Source: Okeania sp. SIO2B3 | Lineage (GTDB): Bacteria > Cyanobacteriota > Cyanobacteriia > Cyanobacteriales > Microcoleaceae | Assembly: GCF_010672525.1 (NCBI RefSeq) | Contig: NZ_JAAHGH010000012.1 | Coordinates: 1 to 64,000 of the forward strand | Direction of reading: 5' to 3' | Length of the DNA: 64,000 bases | Part shown: positions 1-10,439 of the stretch, piece by piece | Layout: the number at the start of each line of letters is the position of its first letter | Numbering within the stretch: the stretch's first letter is position 1 | Notes under the pieces: generated by a model | The model's database searches: none | Seen by the model: the letters and a program-made list of their open reading frames with translations, nothing else | Told to the model about the DNA's origin: nothing | Program-made: the position numbers and the translations under genes

Positions 1-1274
1 TTAGCTACACCCACTAGAATTAATAGAGAGGTAGCTCCTAATCCTCTAAAAGTAGGTACACGAGTCGCACTTTCTACTGCCGTAGGGATAATTGCTACTA
101 AACCAAGGAAAATAGCTCCTAGGAAAGTCAACCTATTCAAAACTTTCTCTATATAATCACTGGTAGTTTTACCTGGGCGAATACCTGGGATACTTGCCCC
201 CATTTTCTTCAAATTCTGCGACATATCCACTGGGTTCATAATTAGGGAAGCGTAGAAATAACTGAAGAATAGAATTAGAACAAAGTAAAATAGAGCATAC
301 AGCCAAGGAGTTGGGCCACTAGGACTTATAGAAGTAATAATCTGAGATAAAACTGGATTATTGGCAAACTGAGCTAAGGATACAGGTAATATAAGAACGG
401 CAGAAGCAAAGATAATTGGCATTACTCCACCTTGATTTAATCGTAAAGGTAAATAGCTTTTTGTTTCCCGATAAAGTTTTCTACCTACCTGGCGACGAGC
501 TGAAAGTATAGGAATTCTCCGGCTTCCCTCTTGTACAAAGACAATGCCCACAATCATTACTAGGAATACCAGAAGCAGAATAATTGCACGACCGACAATA
601 GCACGGTCTCCTCCTTCAAACAATTTAATAGTGTCGCCTAGTGATTGAGGTAACACAGCCACAATGTTGACAAATATCAACAATGATGCTCCATTACCTA
701 TTCCTCTTTCTGTAATTAATTCGGATATCCACATCACGAACATAGAACCTGCTGTAATTGCTAAAATAGTCTTAGCAATAAATAGAGGCCCTGGACTAAT
801 CGCGACACTTACCGACGATCCATTGATATTTGCAGATGAACTATTCAGAAATATTGCTAAACCAAAGCTTTGTAACACTGACCAACCCAAGGCCACATAG
901 CGAGTGATTTGAGAAATTTTACGACGTCCTGCTTCTCCTTCATTTTTCTGCAGATTTTCTAAACTTGGTAAGGCTGCTGTCATCAATTGAATGATGATTG
1001 AAGCATTAATATAAGGTATGATGCCTAATGCAAAAATACCTAATGCCGAGAAACCCCCACCAGAAAACAGATCGAGAAATCCAGTTAAAGCCTGATCTCC
1101 GATACTTGCTTCAAAAGCTCCTCTATTTATTCCTGGTACTGGTAAGTACACACCTAGACGCACCAAAAGAAGTAAACCTATTGTCACTAGCAGTCGCCCC
1201 CGCAAGCCTGCTGCTTGGGCCATCTGCAAGAATGTTTCTTGAGCAGTTGGTGACTTGTCTCTACTAATGTCCAT
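1..1274 (-). CDS. secY: Protein translocase subunit SecY (3' end cut by window edge)
   Basis: SecY is the pore subunit of the SecYEG translocon of the plasma (and in cyanobacteria also thylakoid) membrane. Reading the minus strand from the ATG at 1274 gives an open frame to base 3, about 424 codons, beginning MDISRDKSPTAQETF. It has the SecY pattern of successive hydrophobic segments, the early GIIPYINASIIIQL stretch and the late region ending ILVGVA, so only the last 10-25 residues are missing. It is the last gene of the spc-type ribosomal block, as in other cyanobacteria, but is separated from rplO by 443 bp holding a tnpB scar. Identity is secure. Confidence 0.96.
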   Translation of the reverse strand, partial: MDISRDKSPTAQETFLQMAQAAGLRGRLLVTIGLLLLVRLGVYLPVPGINRGAFEASIGDQALTGFLDLFSGGGFSALGIFALGIIPYINASIIIQLMTAALPSLENLQKNEGEAGRRKISQITRYVALGWSVLQSFGLAIFLNSSSANINGSSVSVAISPGPLFIAKTILAITAGSMFVMWISELITERGIGNGASLLIFVNIVAVLPQSLGDTIKLFEGGDRAIVGRAIILLLVFLVMIVGIVFVQEGSRRIPILSARRQVGRKLYRETKSYLPLRLNQGGVMPIIFASAVLILPVSLAQFANNPVLSQIITSISPSGPTPWLYALFYFVLILFFSYFYASLIMNPVDMSQNLKKMGASIPGIRPGKTTSDYIEKVLNRLTFLGAIFLGLVAIIPTAVESATRVPTFRGLGATSLLILVGVA

Positions 1275-1426
1275 ATTTATTTGAGATTTATATTTTATAT
1301 TTTTGATTTTAGCAAAATTAGGTAGAATCCTCCGCTTCTAGAGATTTTATTTGTTTGAGAACCAAGGTTTTTCTTCAACTAAAGCTTTTGATACTCTACT
1401 TGAGTTGACATCATCCCTACACTCCC

Positions 1427-1624
1427 TTACAGGAGAGCGGGGGATTCCCTAACATCACTGATAGGGGCTTTCTGCTTCTTAGCACCCGCCTTCCGGGATT
1501 TGCTCCCTTTGGGTCTTACAGTCGCTCCACAGACTGACACTACGAGTCCCGCAGCCAAAATGTTCTTACTTGCATTTATGTCTCGATCATGGTGAACACC
1601 ACACTCAGGACAATCGCATTTTCT
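1427..1624 (-). pseudogene. TnpB C-terminal remnant (IS605/IS1341 type)
   Basis: On the minus strand an open stretch reads CDCPECGVHHDRDINASKNI, then a Val/Ala/Lys-rich tail ending ESPALL and a stop at 1427-1429. The paired cysteines followed by DRDxNASKNI are the zinc finger and last RuvC motif of TnpB, the RNA-guided nuclease of IS200/IS605 elements. A stop (minus TAG, plus 1622-1624) lies directly upstream and the rest of the gene is absent. The sequence at 1405-1450 looks like the element's right end, and a similar 'cccttacagga' motif recurs at 1653-1664. This is a decayed insertion between rplO and secY. Confidence 0.8.
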
Positions 1625-1717
1625 AAATATTTAGAGGTGATTTTTCTACTACGATCCCTTACAGGATAGCGCTGGTCTTCTGCCAAGATTTTGATAACCT
1701 GAAAAAAACTAGAAAGT

Positions 1718-2173
1718 TTATTTGTTCGAGCCTATTTGTTGGCAACTACCACCTGCTGCTTCTATTTTGGAACGAGCTGTAGCTGTAAATCCTATAGCAT
1801 GAACATTTAGTGCAACATTCAACTCTCCATCTCCGAGGACTTTGAGCGGTCCATCATTACTTGTAATAATTCCCGCTTCCATGAGAGAGGCAAGAGTTAC
1901 CTCTGTGTTTGTTGGTAATGATGCCAACTTACCAACATTGATAATTGTATATTTTTTCCGATTTACCATCGGAAAGCTTTTTAACTTTGGCAAGCGACGA
2001 TAAAGAGGATTTTGACCACCTTCAAAACCGGGTCTAGTACTGCTACCAGACCGAGATTTTTGACCGCGCATCCCCTTACCACAGCTTGCACCTTGACCTG
2101 CTGATATGCCTCGTCCTAATCTACGAGGGCGTTTCTGAGAACCTTTTTTAGGAATTGCATCTTTTAATCTCAT
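1718..2173 (-). CDS. rplO: 50S ribosomal protein L15
   Basis: L15 is a late-assembly 23S rRNA-binding protein of the large subunit. The 151-residue product starts [20 protein letters not shown] and has the typical Gly/Arg/Lys-rich, extended N-terminal half ([24 protein letters not shown]) followed by the globular domain. Length is close to the usual 145-150. It follows rpsE directly; rpmD (L30), which sits between these genes in many bacteria, is absent, as is normal in cyanobacteria. The 158-bp gap to rpsE contains a dispersed repeat. Confidence 0.98.
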   Translation of the reverse strand: MRLKDAIPKKGSQKRPRRLGRGISAGQGASCGKGMRGQKSRSGSSTRPGFEGGQNPLYRRLPKLKSFPMVNRKKYTIINVGKLASLPTNTEVTLASLMEAGIITSNDGPLKVLGDGELNVALNVHAIGFTATARSKIEAAGGSCQQIGSNK

Positions 2174-2219
2174 ATTGTTTTATCTTGCTACCTTTGAATT
2201 TGCCATTAAGATCAAGATT

Positions 2220-2331
2220 CAAATTTTATCTTTTCTTTTGCGGGTTTTATAACCCACCATCAACAGGGGTGCTTAAAACTTTTGCCTGTTACCTGTTGCC
2301 TATTCCATGTTCCCTGTTGCCTGCTATAGGA
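2220..2331. repeat. Dispersed GGGTTT..ACCCACC hairpin plus CCTGTTGCC repeat inside the ribosomal operon
   Basis: Between rplO and rpsE lies a small hairpin-like element (gcgggttttataacccacc, then caacaggggtgcttaaaa) followed by short repeats of the CCTGTTGCC type up to 2331. The same arrangement recurs between rplC and rplD (about 10447-10584), and the hairpin core recurs near 61018-61050. No gene is visible in it. It may fold in the operon transcript; an effect on expression is only a guess. Confidence 0.55.
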
Positions 2332-2865
2332 CTAAGCATATAGATGTTCCACAGGCATATCTCTTTCTTGAGCTACATCGGCCAATGTTCTCAAAGCGGA
2401 TAAGGCGTTAACAGCAGCTCTAGCATTGTTTAATGGATTATTAGACCCTAGCTGTTTGGCTAGTATATTCTGAACACCTGCTAGTTCCAGAACTGTTCTC
2501 ACAGCTCCTCCCGCAATAACTCCCGTACCTGGTGCTGCTGGACGCATGATAACTTTAGCTCCACCACCAAAACCATTTACAAGATGAGGAATAGAGTTAG
2601 ATTTTGTCAGAGGGACTTCAATCATATGTTTTTTGCCATCCGCAACTCCTTTCTTTACAGCACCTATAACATCTGCTGCTTTACCTACTCCGACGCCTAC
2701 TTGACCTTTTTCATTGCCTACGACAACAATAGCTCGGAAACTCAGGTTTTTACCACCTTTAACAACTTTAGTGACTCGGCGGATTTGGACAACCCTTTCT
2801 TGCCATTCACTTTCTTTCTCTTTTGTACGGTTATTTTTTTTACGACGCTGCTGTTGTTCTGCCAT
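2332..2865 (-). CDS. rpsE: 30S ribosomal protein S5
   Basis: S5 lies at the mRNA entry side of the small subunit and affects decoding accuracy. The 177-residue protein has a basic N-terminal extension ([21 protein letters not shown]), the double-stranded RNA-binding fold ([38 protein letters not shown]) and the C-terminal S5 fold with [13 protein letters not shown]. An AAAGGT Shine-Dalgarno-like stretch precedes the ATG. It sits between rplR and rplO in the expected order. Confidence 0.98.
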   Translation of the reverse strand: MAEQQQRRKKNNRTKEKESEWQERVVQIRRVTKVVKGGKNLSFRAIVVVGNEKGQVGVGVGKAADVIGAVKKGVADGKKHMIEVPLTKSNSIPHLVNGFGGGAKVIMRPAAPGTGVIAGGAVRTVLELAGVQNILAKQLGSNNPLNNARAAVNALSALRTLADVAQERDMPVEHLYA

Positions 2866-2916
2866 AGTTGTTACCTTTTGTCAAGTTCATTTTTTGTGTG
2901 TAACTTTACTAATTAT

Positions 2917-3273
2917 CTAGAAGTCTAATCCAGCTTCACGAGCTGCCTCAGCTAAAGCTTTTACACGGCCATGATAGATATTTCCACCACGGTCGAAAAC
3001 TACTTTTTCTATTCCTTTTTCCAGCGATCGCTGTGCAATTAATTTTCCTACTTGCACAGAAGCATCACAGTTAGCTCCTGAACTTGATTTTAATTCTGGT
3101 TCTACAGTTGATGCTGCAACTAAGGTATGTTGTTTAGTATCATCAATTACTTGAGCATAGATATGCAGATTTGAGCGAAATACTGACAACCTAGGGCGTT
3201 CTGATGTACCAAAGACCTTTTTTCGCACCCGACGATGCCGCTTTCTAACGGAGTCTTTACGAGTATACTTCAT
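2917..3273 (-). CDS. rplR: 50S ribosomal protein L18
   Basis: L18 binds 5S rRNA with L5 and helps place it in the central protuberance. The 118-residue product has the basic N-terminus ([18 protein letters not shown]) and the conserved core [20 protein letters not shown], ending [26 protein letters not shown]. The start codon overlaps the rplF stop by one base (shared position 3273), implying translational coupling. Confidence 0.98.
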   Translation of the reverse strand: MKYTRKDSVRKRHRRVRKKVFGTSERPRLSVFRSNLHIYAQVIDDTKQHTLVAASTVEPELKSSSGANCDASVQVGKLIAQRSLEKGIEKVVFDRGGNIYHGRVKALAEAAREAGLDF

Positions 3274-3812
3274 TATTTCTTACCTGATTTACCTGCTTTG
3301 AGTTTAATCATTTCACCTGCATAGCGAATGCCTTTGCCTTTGTATACTTCTGGTGGACGAACAGCACGAATTCGCGCAGCAGTATTTCCTACTAATTCTT
3401 TATTTATGCCAGTAACAATTACATTAGTATTATTTTCTACTGCCACCTGAATACCTTCAGGAGGAGGCATTTCTACTGGTTTACTGTAACCTACGTTTAA
3501 GATCAAGTTCTTGCCTTGAACTTGAGCACGATATCCTACTCCTTGAATCTGTAGTCGCTTTTCATATCCCTTTGATACGCCTTCGACCATATTGGCAACT
3601 AAAGTTCGAGATAGGCCATATTGCTGACGAGCACGGCGAGTTTCAGTTCGTGGTTTAACCACAATAGTGTCTTCTTGCTCTTCAACAGCTATTTCTGGCG
3701 ATATCACCCTAGAAAGTTCACCTTTCGGGCCTTTTACTGTCACTTTTTGACCATCAATGGTAATGGTCACTTTTTTGGGAATCTTGATTGGAAGTTTACC
3801 AATTCGAGACAT
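3273..3812 (-). CDS. rplF: 50S ribosomal protein L6
   Basis: L6 binds near the sarcin-ricin loop and the factor-binding site. The 179-residue protein begins [15 protein letters not shown] and carries two repeated L6 folds, with the conserved C-terminal stretch [19 protein letters not shown] followed by a Lys-rich end. Its stop shares one base with the rplR start. Length is normal for bacteria. Confidence 0.98.
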   Translation of the reverse strand: MSRIGKLPIKIPKKVTITIDGQKVTVKGPKGELSRVISPEIAVEEQEDTIVVKPRTETRRARQQYGLSRTLVANMVEGVSKGYEKRLQIQGVGYRAQVQGKNLILNVGYSKPVEMPPPEGIQVAVENNTNVIVTGINKELVGNTAARIRAVRPPEVYKGKGIRYAGEMIKLKAGKSGKK

Positions 3813-3893
3813 AGCTTTCTTTGTATATGTATATAAGGTTGCTAGATATTGTTTTCTGTGGGTTAATGAATAGCTATTGATTCATTTTGTTCA

Positions 3894-4295
3894 CTACCAA
3901 ACATAACAAAGGACTTCTCCTCCGATGCCTCTTTTTCTAGCTTCTCTATCAGTCATAATTCCACTAGATGTAGAAATAATAGCTATTCCTATTCCACCTA
4001 AAACTCGTGGTAATTCTTTACGATTTTTATAGACCCGGAGTCCAGGTTTACTAACTCGTTTCAGATATCTAATAATCGGTTGTCGATTTTTGCCTTTGTA
4101 TTTTAAAGAAATTACTAAGAACTTCTTAATACCTTCACCTTCTTGTTCAAATCCACCAATAAAACCTTCCTCGTTCAATACTTTGGCAATACTGCGAGTC
4201 ATCTTTGTTGCTGGAACTTTTGTGGTTGTATGTTGCGCCATGCAGGAGTTGCGAATTCGCGTCAACATATCTGATATTGTGTCGTTAGCCGCCAT
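3894..4295 (-). CDS. rpsH: 30S ribosomal protein S8
   Basis: S8 is a primary 16S rRNA-binding protein of the central domain. The 133-residue product starts [20 protein letters not shown] and ends with the conserved [20 protein letters not shown] and a C-terminal CYVW. It follows rplE; rpsN (S14), found between these genes in many bacteria, is not here, as in other cyanobacteria. Confidence 0.98.
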   Translation of the reverse strand: MAANDTISDMLTRIRNSCMAQHTTTKVPATKMTRSIAKVLNEEGFIGGFEQEGEGIKKFLVISLKYKGKNRQPIIRYLKRVSKPGLRVYKNRKELPRVLGGIGIAIISTSSGIMTDREARKRGIGGEVLCYVW

Positions 4296-4324
4296 TTTTT
4301 CCTTTTTTCCTTAACTACTTTAAG

Positions 4325-4870
4325 TTAATTATTCCGAAAGGGCATTCCCATTTCTTTAAGTAAGGCGCGGCCTTCCTCATCAGTGTTAGCTGTAGTAATA
4401 ATTGAAATGTCCATTCCTCGAATTTGGTCAATACTGTCATATTCTATCTCTGGAAAAATTAGCTGCTCTTTTATGCCTAAACTGTAATTGCCTCGACCGT
4501 CAAAGCTTTTAGGATTTATGCCTCTAAAATCTCTAATTCTAGGTAATGCTAAATTAATTAGTCGGTCTAGGAATTCATACATTTTTCCAGAGCGTAGAGT
4601 CACCATAACTCCTACTGGCATTCCGTTACGGATTTTAAAGCCAGCTATCGCTTTTTTTGCCCTAGTTACTACTGGTTTTTGGCCTGTAATTGTAGCTATT
4701 TCTTTGATTGATGAGTCTAGAGCTTTAGCATTTTGAGATGCCTCCCCTAAACCCCGGTTCAATGTTACTTTAACCAGTTTTGGTACCTGGTGAATATTTT
4801 TATACTTAAATTGCTCCATCATTTTGGGAACAATTTTTTCTTGGTAAAAATTCTTTAGTCTTTCTGCCAT
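4325..4870 (-). CDS. rplE: 50S ribosomal protein L5
   Basis: L5 binds 5S rRNA and contacts P-site tRNA and the small subunit head. The 181-residue protein starts [20 protein letters not shown], contains [16 protein letters not shown] and [20 protein letters not shown], and ends [17 protein letters not shown], all typical of bacterial L5. It lies between rplX and rpsH with short spacers and is of normal length. Confidence 0.98.
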   Translation of the reverse strand: MAERLKNFYQEKIVPKMMEQFKYKNIHQVPKLVKVTLNRGLGEASQNAKALDSSIKEIATITGQKPVVTRAKKAIAGFKIRNGMPVGVMVTLRSGKMYEFLDRLINLALPRIRDFRGINPKSFDGRGNYSLGIKEQLIFPEIEYDSIDQIRGMDISIITTANTDEEGRALLKEMGMPFRNN

Positions 4871-4964
4871 AGTTTTGGTAACTATTAGTTTAGTAATTTA
4901 TCCAGTAAATAGTGGTTTAATTCTGGTCTTTAATTTACTAATTTTAACCATTATTTACTTATGA

Positions 4965-5336
4965 TTAATCAATAATTTCTCCTGTTTTTTTGAGCTTTCG
5001 CACTTTGCGACCATCATCTGTAAATGTATAACAAATGCGACTAGCTACCTTTTCTTTGCTAGAGTAGAGCATCACATTAGAACTGTGAATCGGAGCTTCA
5101 ATTGTAACAATCTTACCTGACTCTCCTTCTTGCTGAGGTTTAACGTGCTTTGTTTTGACGTTAACATCTTTCACTACTACTTTGCTAACTTTTGGCAACA
5201 CCTTCATAATTTCGCTTACTTTGCCTTTATCTTTTCCGGCAATTATTTGAACTGTGTCACCTTTCTTAACGTGCATTTTATAGCGTATAGGTTTTCCCTG
5301 TGCGCTCATTTGAGGTTTTTTCTTTTTAGAAGCCAT
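4965..5336 (-). CDS. rplX: 50S ribosomal protein L24
   Basis: L24 is an early assembly protein near the exit tunnel. A KOW motif is visible at about residues 21-50 ([19 protein letters not shown]), followed by the conserved [10 protein letters not shown]. The 123 residues include a short Lys-rich N-terminal extension ([20 protein letters not shown]). The start codon directly follows the stop codon of rplN. Confidence 0.98.
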   Translation of the reverse strand: MASKKKKPQMSAQGKPIRYKMHVKKGDTVQIIAGKDKGKVSEIMKVLPKVSKVVVKDVNVKTKHVKPQQEGESGKIVTIEAPIHSSNVMLYSSKEKVASRICYTFTDDGRKVRKLKKTGEIID

Positions 5337-5705
5337 TTATAGTACCTCCGGTGCTAGGGATACGATTTTAGTAAAATTTTTATCTCGTAATTCACGAGCT
5401 ACTGGACCAAATACACGAGTTCCTCGTGGATTTCCATCCTGGTTAATAATTACTGCTGCATTATCGTCAAATCTAATACTCATGCCGGTCTCTCGACGTA
5501 AACCTTTCCTAGTACGGACAACAACAGCTCTCACTACATCTGACTTTTTGACAGCCATATTAGGAGATGCGTCTTTGACTACAGCTATTATAACGTCACC
5601 TATACGAGCATAGCGGCGATTGCCACCACCTATTACACGGATGCACATTAATTTTCGGGCACCGCTATTATCAGCTACATTTAATATGGACTGTTGTTGA
5701 ATCAT
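5337..5705 (-). CDS. rplN: 50S ribosomal protein L14
   Basis: L14 forms an intersubunit bridge and is a docking site for silencing factor RsfS. The 122-residue product begins [20 protein letters not shown], contains the typical [20 protein letters not shown] and ends [20 protein letters not shown] plus four residues. Length and sequence match the bacterial family exactly. It abuts rplX without a spacer. Confidence 0.99.
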   Translation of the reverse strand: MIQQQSILNVADNSGARKLMCIRVIGGGNRRYARIGDVIIAVVKDASPNMAVKKSDVVRAVVVRTRKGLRRETGMSIRFDDNAAVIINQDGNPRGTRVFGPVARELRDKNFTKIVSLAPEVL

Positions 5706-5798
5706 TGCTGTTTTTGTGATGTTTGATAGATGTGTTGGAATTAAAGTTAATTGATTTGTTAATTTTCATAGGTTTACAAAGGCCAATAAAACCAACCA

Positions 5799-6047
5799 TT
5801 AACTAATCTTGGAGTTGAGGATTTCAGCAAGTTGCCAACGTTTAGTACGACTCATTGGACGAGTTTCTGTAATCCGAACTCGATCGCCTTCATTGCATTT
5901 ATTTTCTTCGTCGTGAACTTTATATTTTTTAGTTTTCACAACTGTTTTGCCGTACTTCGGGTGAGCAGAGCGGTTTTCGATCGCCACCACTATTGTTTTG
6001 TCCATTTTGTTGCTGACAACTACACCTACTCTTTCTTTAGCTGCCAT
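5799..6047 (-). CDS. rpsQ: 30S ribosomal protein S17
   Basis: S17 is a primary 16S rRNA-binding OB-fold protein. The 82 residues carry the signature [18 protein letters not shown] and the C-terminal [20 protein letters not shown]. Ordinary length for cyanobacteria. It lies between rpmC and rplN. Confidence 0.98.
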   Translation of the reverse strand: MAAKERVGVVVSNKMDKTIVVAIENRSAHPKYGKTVVKTKKYKVHDEENKCNEGDRVRITETRPMSRTKRWQLAEILNSKIS

Positions 6048-6161
6048 AATTTTCCTTGTTTTATGAATAATAAAGTGTTCTTTAATTTTCCCGATAAATA
6101 CTTTTAATACAATGTAAACAATTAATAATTTACTAATTGCAACACTTATTAAAGTTTTAAT

Positions 6162-6452
6162 TTATTCTGTGTCATCTGCTGCTTCAACACTGGTAGTTAA
6201 AGATGGGTTGGAAACTGATTCTGCTACTTCTTGAGTAGAAGCTTCTGCTTCTTTTTCTAATTCTCGTTCTCTTTCTATTGTTAACAATTGAGCCAGTCGA
6301 TGACGATTGTGTTTAAACAAGTGAGGTTTTTCCAATCTTCCGGTAGCTTTTAACATTCGTAAATTGAACAATTCTCGCTTAGTTTTAACTATTTCAGCAA
6401 CAAGCTCGTCATCACTCAAATTCCTCACTTCTTCTATTTTAGGAAAAGGCAT
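6162..6452 (-). CDS. rpmC: 50S ribosomal protein L29 with acidic C-terminal tail
   Basis: L29 sits by the peptide exit tunnel next to L23. Residues 1-65 are the usual two-helix protein (MPFPKIEEVRNLSDDELVAE, LFNLRMLKATGRLEKPHLFK, HRLAQLLTIERERE). Residues 66-96 form an extra acidic Ser/Thr/Glu-rich tail ending VEAADDTE, making it longer than the 65-80 residues that are usual. The tail has no recognisable domain. The start is six bases after the rplP stop. Confidence 0.97.
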   Translation of the reverse strand: MPFPKIEEVRNLSDDELVAEIVKTKRELFNLRMLKATGRLEKPHLFKHNRHRLAQLLTIERERELEKEAEASTQEVAESVSNPSLTTSVEAADDTE

Positions 6453-6458
6453 AGATTA

Positions 6459-6872
6459 TTAATCTCCATCGCGTGTAATAAACCTAGTCTTAATTGGCAA
6501 CTTAAATGATGCTAAACGCATAGCTTCGCGAGCGATTTCTTCTGCAACCCCACCTAACTCAAACATAATACGCCCTGGTTTAACTACTGCCACCCAATAT
6601 TCTGGGGCACCTTTACCAGAACCCATACGGGTTTCTGCTGCTCGCATTGTCACGGGTTTATCTGGAAATATACGAATCCAAATTTTCCCACCCCTACGGA
6701 TATAACGAGTCATGGCACGACGAGAAGCTTCTATTTGACGGGAAGTAATCCAAGAAGGTTCTAATGCTTGGAGAGCAAATTCACCGAAGGCAATGCTATT
6801 GCCACTATTTGCATTACCTCTCATTCGTCCGCGTTGCTGTTTACGGAATTTTGTTCTTTTAGGACTTAACAT
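6459..6872 (-). CDS. rplP: 50S ribosomal protein L16
   Basis: L16 organises the A-site tRNA elbow region. The 137-residue protein begins [20 protein letters not shown] and contains [37 protein letters not shown] and [20 protein letters not shown], diagnostic of L16. It is immediately upstream of rpmC, as in other bacteria. Confidence 0.99.
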   Translation of the reverse strand: MLSPKRTKFRKQQRGRMRGNANSGNSIAFGEFALQALEPSWITSRQIEASRRAMTRYIRRGGKIWIRIFPDKPVTMRAAETRMGSGKGAPEYWVAVVKPGRIMFELGGVAEEIAREAMRLASFKLPIKTRFITRDGD

Positions 6873-6937
6873 AGTCTACTATTTTGTGCTTAATTTAGTA
6901 TTTTCCTAGAAAGTCAGTTAAATGCTTTGATAGTTAT

Positions 6938-7666
6938 TTACCCTTCGTTAGACCTATCTTCATATTGCTGACGACGTTTTTGTTGTCTACGTTTTGGTTG
7001 ATTTACTTGAGCATTTCCCACATCTTCTTGACCAGGAATAATTTCTCCTTTGAAGATCCAAATCTTGATCCCCAGGATGCCGTAAATTGTTTTAGCAGTA
7101 CAGTAGGCATAATCAATATCCGCTCTCAATGTATGCAATGGCACACTACCTTCTCTTGTTACCTCGGTACGAGCGATTTCTGCTCCATTGACTCTTCCAC
7201 TTACCTGCACTTTTATGCCTTCTACGCCAGCCTTTTGAGATCTAGTTATAGCTTGGCGTACAACTCGACGAAAAGAAACCCTTTTCTCTAGTTGTTGAGC
7301 AATGTACTCGCCAAGAAGCATGGCATCACTGTCTACTTTTGTAACTTCAACAACGTTGATTCTGATTTGACGGTTGCTACCCAAAAGTTGTTGTAAACCT
7401 ACTCTCAAAGATTCAATACCTGCTCCACCTCTACCAACCACTACACCTGGTCTAGCAGTGCTAACTTCTAAGTCTATCTGGTCTGCCTTTCGCTCAATTC
7501 TGACTTGAGAGATACCTGCATTGGTTAGAGTTTGCTTTACATATTTACGAATTTTGTGGTCTTCTTCCAACAGATCTGGGTAGTTTTTAGCATCGGCATA
7601 CCAACGAGAGCGATGCTCTTGGGTTACGCCTAATCTAAAACCAATTGGATGTATTTTTTGTCCCAT
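6938..7666 (-). CDS. rpsC: 30S ribosomal protein S3
   Basis: S3 lines the mRNA entry channel and contributes helicase activity. The 242-residue protein starts [20 protein letters not shown]. It has a type II KH domain with GRGG at residues 78-81, and the C-terminal domain with [20 protein letters not shown] and GEIIPGQE. A basic Gln/Arg-rich tail ([19 protein letters not shown]) extends the C-terminus. Order rplV-rpsC-rplP is canonical. Confidence 0.98.
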   Translation of the reverse strand: MGQKIHPIGFRLGVTQEHRSRWYADAKNYPDLLEEDHKIRKYVKQTLTNAGISQVRIERKADQIDLEVSTARPGVVVGRGGAGIESLRVGLQQLLGSNRQIRINVVEVTKVDSDAMLLGEYIAQQLEKRVSFRRVVRQAITRSQKAGVEGIKVQVSGRVNGAEIARTEVTREGSVPLHTLRADIDYAYCTAKTIYGILGIKIWIFKGEIIPGQEDVGNAQVNQPKRRQQKRRQQYEDRSNEG

Positions 7667-7714
7667 TACTTCTATACTTAAATTAATGTCATCTAATCGT
7701 TCAAATTCCTTCCC

Positions 7715-8074
7715 TTACTTATCAACTACAGGAGCTACTGCAACTGTGATATGACAAGTAGGTTTACGAATTCTGTAAGCACGACCTTGAGCGCGGGGTC
7801 GGTAGCGTGGTAAACAAGGCCCTTGATCTGCAAAAGCTTTGGATACAACTAAGGTTTCTGGATCTATTCCTTGATTATTCTCGGCATTCGCTGCTGCTGA
7901 ACGCAATACTTTACGCACAGGTTCACAGGAACGATATGGCATAAATTCAAGTATGATCAATGCTTTGCGGTAAGAGATGCCGCGAATTTGATCAAGTACA
8001 CGTCGCACTTTAAAGGGAGACATTCGGATGTAACGGGCTATTGCTTTTACTTCTGCACTGGTATCTACAGGCAT
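7715..8074 (-). CDS. rplV: 50S ribosomal protein L22
   Basis: L22 spans the large subunit and its beta-hairpin lines the exit tunnel. The ATG at 8074 is chosen over an in-frame TTG at 8086 because GGAGAAAGGT lies directly before it and the product then begins [20 protein letters not shown], giving 119 residues. The conserved core [14 protein letters not shown] and the hairpin region [19 protein letters not shown] are present. Confidence 0.97.
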   Translation of the reverse strand: MPVDTSAEVKAIARYIRMSPFKVRRVLDQIRGISYRKALIILEFMPYRSCEPVRKVLRSAAANAENNQGIDPETLVVSKAFADQGPCLPRYRPRAQGRAYRIRKPTCHITVAVAPVVDK

Positions 8075-8111
8075 ACCTTTCTCCAATTATCAATTTCAAC
8101 AAGTTTTCTAT

Positions 8112-8387
8112 TTATCTTTTAGACTTTCTATCTGAGCCGTGACCTCGATATGTCCTCGTCGGTGCAAATTCCCCTAATTTATGGCCTACCATCTGATCGG
8201 ATATAAAAACAGGGACGTGTTGCCGTCCGTTATGTACTGCGATCGTATGACCCACCATATCAGGAATAATAGTTGAAGCTCTTGACCAAGTTTTAATTAC
8301 TTGTTTTTGATTTTTCTCGTTTAAGTCTTCTATTTTTTTCAATAGATGATCTGCGATGAATGGTCCTTTTTTTAATGATCGAGCCAT
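8112..8387 (-). CDS. rpsS: 30S ribosomal protein S19
   Basis: S19 is in the small subunit head with S13. The open frame extends upstream to 8513, but the conserved protein begins [20 protein letters not shown] at the ATG at 8387, giving 91 residues, the usual size; the upstream 42 codons have no S19 similarity. The C-terminus [19 protein letters not shown] is typical. Confidence 0.97.
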   Translation of the reverse strand: MARSLKKGPFIADHLLKKIEDLNEKNQKQVIKTWSRASTIIPDMVGHTIAVHNGRQHVPVFISDQMVGHKLGEFAPTRTYRGHGSDRKSKR

Positions 8388-8551
8388 AATTAAATTTATG
8401 ATTGATTTAATACAATTCAAGTTAGAGAAGTTAACCAGGATTTCAAGGCTTCTTTTCCTAACTCTTGTGTTTTCAACTTCTTTGCTGTCAGAATTACTCA
8501 AGTTGATGCACAATAATTTAATATTTATCGATCATCAACCACAGACTGATT

Positions 8552-9415
8552 TTAGCTTTGCCGTCCACCTTTACCTCGTTTAGAGGATTTACGACGACGT
8601 TGTACGATTAAAGCATCACTCCGTTTTTTCTTCTTACGAGTTTTCAGACCTAATGCTGGCTTACCCCAAGGAGTAACTGGTCCGCTTCTACCGACTGGTG
8701 CCCGGCCTTCACCACCACCATGAGGGTGATCGACTGGGTTCATCACACTACCTCTAACTGTTGGTCTTTTACCTTTCCAGCGGTTCCGACCTGCTTTTCC
8801 TAAGCTGATATTTCGATGATCGATGTTGCCTACTTGGCCAATAGTGGCGTAGCAACTTGCTCTGACTTTACGCCGTTCGCCAGAAGGGAGTTTGATTGTT
8901 ACATATTCGCCTTCTTTTGCCACCAATTGAGCAGCGGCACCAGCAGCACGGACTATTTGTCCTCCTTTTCCTGGAACAAGTTCTACATTATGAACGTCTG
9001 TACCCAGAGGAATTTGACTCAGAGGTAAGGCGTTGCCAATTTCGATGGGAGCGTTGATGCCTGAAATAACAGATGTATCAACTTTTAATCCTACAGGATG
9101 AAGGATATAACGTTTTTCTCCATCTTGATAATGTAGTAGTGCTATTCTGGCGTTCCGGTTCGGGTCGTATTCTACTGATGCGACTTTGGCCGGAATATTA
9201 TGTTTGTTACGACGGAAGTCGATAACACGATATAGTTTCTTGCTACCTCCACCTCGGTGACGACAGGTAATTACACCACGGTTGTTACGACCCTTTCGTC
9301 TATGCTTGTTTTTTACCAGGGACTTTTCTGGTTTTGAGCTAGTTATCTCAGCAAAGTCTGATACACTATGTTCTCGGGTACTTGGAGTATAGGGTCGATA
9401 GGAACGAATACCCAT
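8552..9415 (-). CDS. rplB: 50S ribosomal protein L2
   Basis: L2 is close to the peptidyl transferase centre and needed for subunit association. The 287-residue protein starts [20 protein letters not shown] and contains [20 protein letters not shown] and the nearly invariant [20 protein letters not shown], whose histidines lie nearest the catalytic site. It ends with the basic [20 protein letters not shown]. Normal length and position. Confidence 0.99.
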   Translation of the reverse strand: MGIRSYRPYTPSTREHSVSDFAEITSSKPEKSLVKNKHRRKGRNNRGVITCRHRGGGSKKLYRVIDFRRNKHNIPAKVASVEYDPNRNARIALLHYQDGEKRYILHPVGLKVDTSVISGINAPIEIGNALPLSQIPLGTDVHNVELVPGKGGQIVRAAGAAAQLVAKEGEYVTIKLPSGERRKVRASCYATIGQVGNIDHRNISLGKAGRNRWKGKRPTVRGSVMNPVDHPHGGGEGRAPVGRSGPVTPWGKPALGLKTRKKKKRSDALIVQRRRKSSKRGKGGRQS

Positions 9416-9479
9416 AATTAATTTTCTATGCCACTTGAGATTTTACAGATTTAAAGATTTTAAATTTAGTTTAGTTTTC

Positions 9480-9791
9480 TTAGAGGTCTGGGAATAGAAC
9501 TTTCCTAATTGGTTCTCCATCTTCTAAGCTGACAATTGCTCTTTTGTATCTAGGTTTGAAGCCTTGAAATTTACCTACTCTTTTCTTTTTTCTTGGTAAA
9601 TTTAGGGTATTCATACCTATTACTTTTACTTCAAATAGTTGTTCTATTGCTGCTTTGATCATTGGCTTTGTTGCCCTTGGATCTACATCAAATGTGTATT
9701 GATTTAGTTCCATTAATCTAGTAGCTTTTTCTGTGACAACTGGGCATTTTACTATATCCACTAAGTCTCGTGAATCAACTTTTATCCCCAT
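9480..9791 (-). CDS. rplW: 50S ribosomal protein L23
   Basis: L23 at the tunnel exit is the docking site of trigger factor and SRP. The 103 residues include [20 protein letters not shown] and the loop [20 protein letters not shown]. The gene overlaps the end of rplD by 17 bp, implying translational coupling. Confidence 0.98.
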   Translation of the reverse strand: MGIKVDSRDLVDIVKCPVVTEKATRLMELNQYTFDVDPRATKPMIKAAIEQLFEVKVIGMNTLNLPRKKKRVGKFQGFKPRYKRAIVSLEDGEPIRKVLFPDL

Positions 9792-10413
9792 AGGTCTCCT
9801 GAATTTTCTCTATTGCTGCTGCTGTAGCTATGATTTTATCTGCTTCTAGAATATCGTAAATATTCAAGTTATTAGCTAGAGAGATTTTCAGTTTCGCAAT
9901 ATTACGACCTGACAGATATACATTTTCTTGTTTCTCTTCTAATACCAGCAGAACTTTAGATTCTGGTTCTACTCCCCAACGAGCGATCGCTTGGACTAAT
10001 TCTTTGGTTTTTGGTTTTGTTAATTGCTCGGAAATATTTTCGATCGCAATTAAGTCTTCTGAACGACTTTGGAAGGCAGTGCTGAGTGCTAGACGTTTTT
10101 CCTTGCGGTTCATTTTATGGGAGTAGTCTCTTGGTTTAGGACCAAAAATTACACCACCACCACGCCATAGAGGGGAACGGATGGAACCTGCTCTTGCTCT
10201 ACCTGTTCCTTTTTGTCGCCAAGGTTTACGACCTCCACCTCTGACTTCTGCTCTTGTTTTTGTGCTGGCTGTTCCTTGGCGGTTATTCGCCATTTGTAGT
10301 CTTAAGGACCTATGAACAACATGGGCTGCACTTTCTTCTTTTGCTACTCGTAAGTTGAGAGTTGCTTGTCCAACTTCTTCACCTTGCCAGTTTTTTATGA
10401 TACAATCAACCAT
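9775..10413 (-). CDS. rplD: 50S ribosomal protein L4
   Basis: L4 reaches the exit tunnel constriction and in some bacteria represses its own operon. The 212-residue protein carries the long loop [20 protein letters not shown], then [20 protein letters not shown] and [20 protein letters not shown]. The gap to rplC (171 bp) is long for this operon and filled with a dispersed repeat. Whether L4 autoregulates here cannot be seen. Confidence 0.98.
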   Translation of the reverse strand: MVDCIIKNWQGEEVGQATLNLRVAKEESAAHVVHRSLRLQMANNRQGTASTKTRAEVRGGGRKPWRQKGTGRARAGSIRSPLWRGGGVIFGPKPRDYSHKMNRKEKRLALSTAFQSRSEDLIAIENISEQLTKPKTKELVQAIARWGVEPESKVLLVLEEKQENVYLSGRNIAKLKISLANNLNIYDILEADKIIATAAAIEKIQETYGDKS

Positions 10414-10439
10414 CTTTTTTTCTCAAAAATTTTTTTTTC

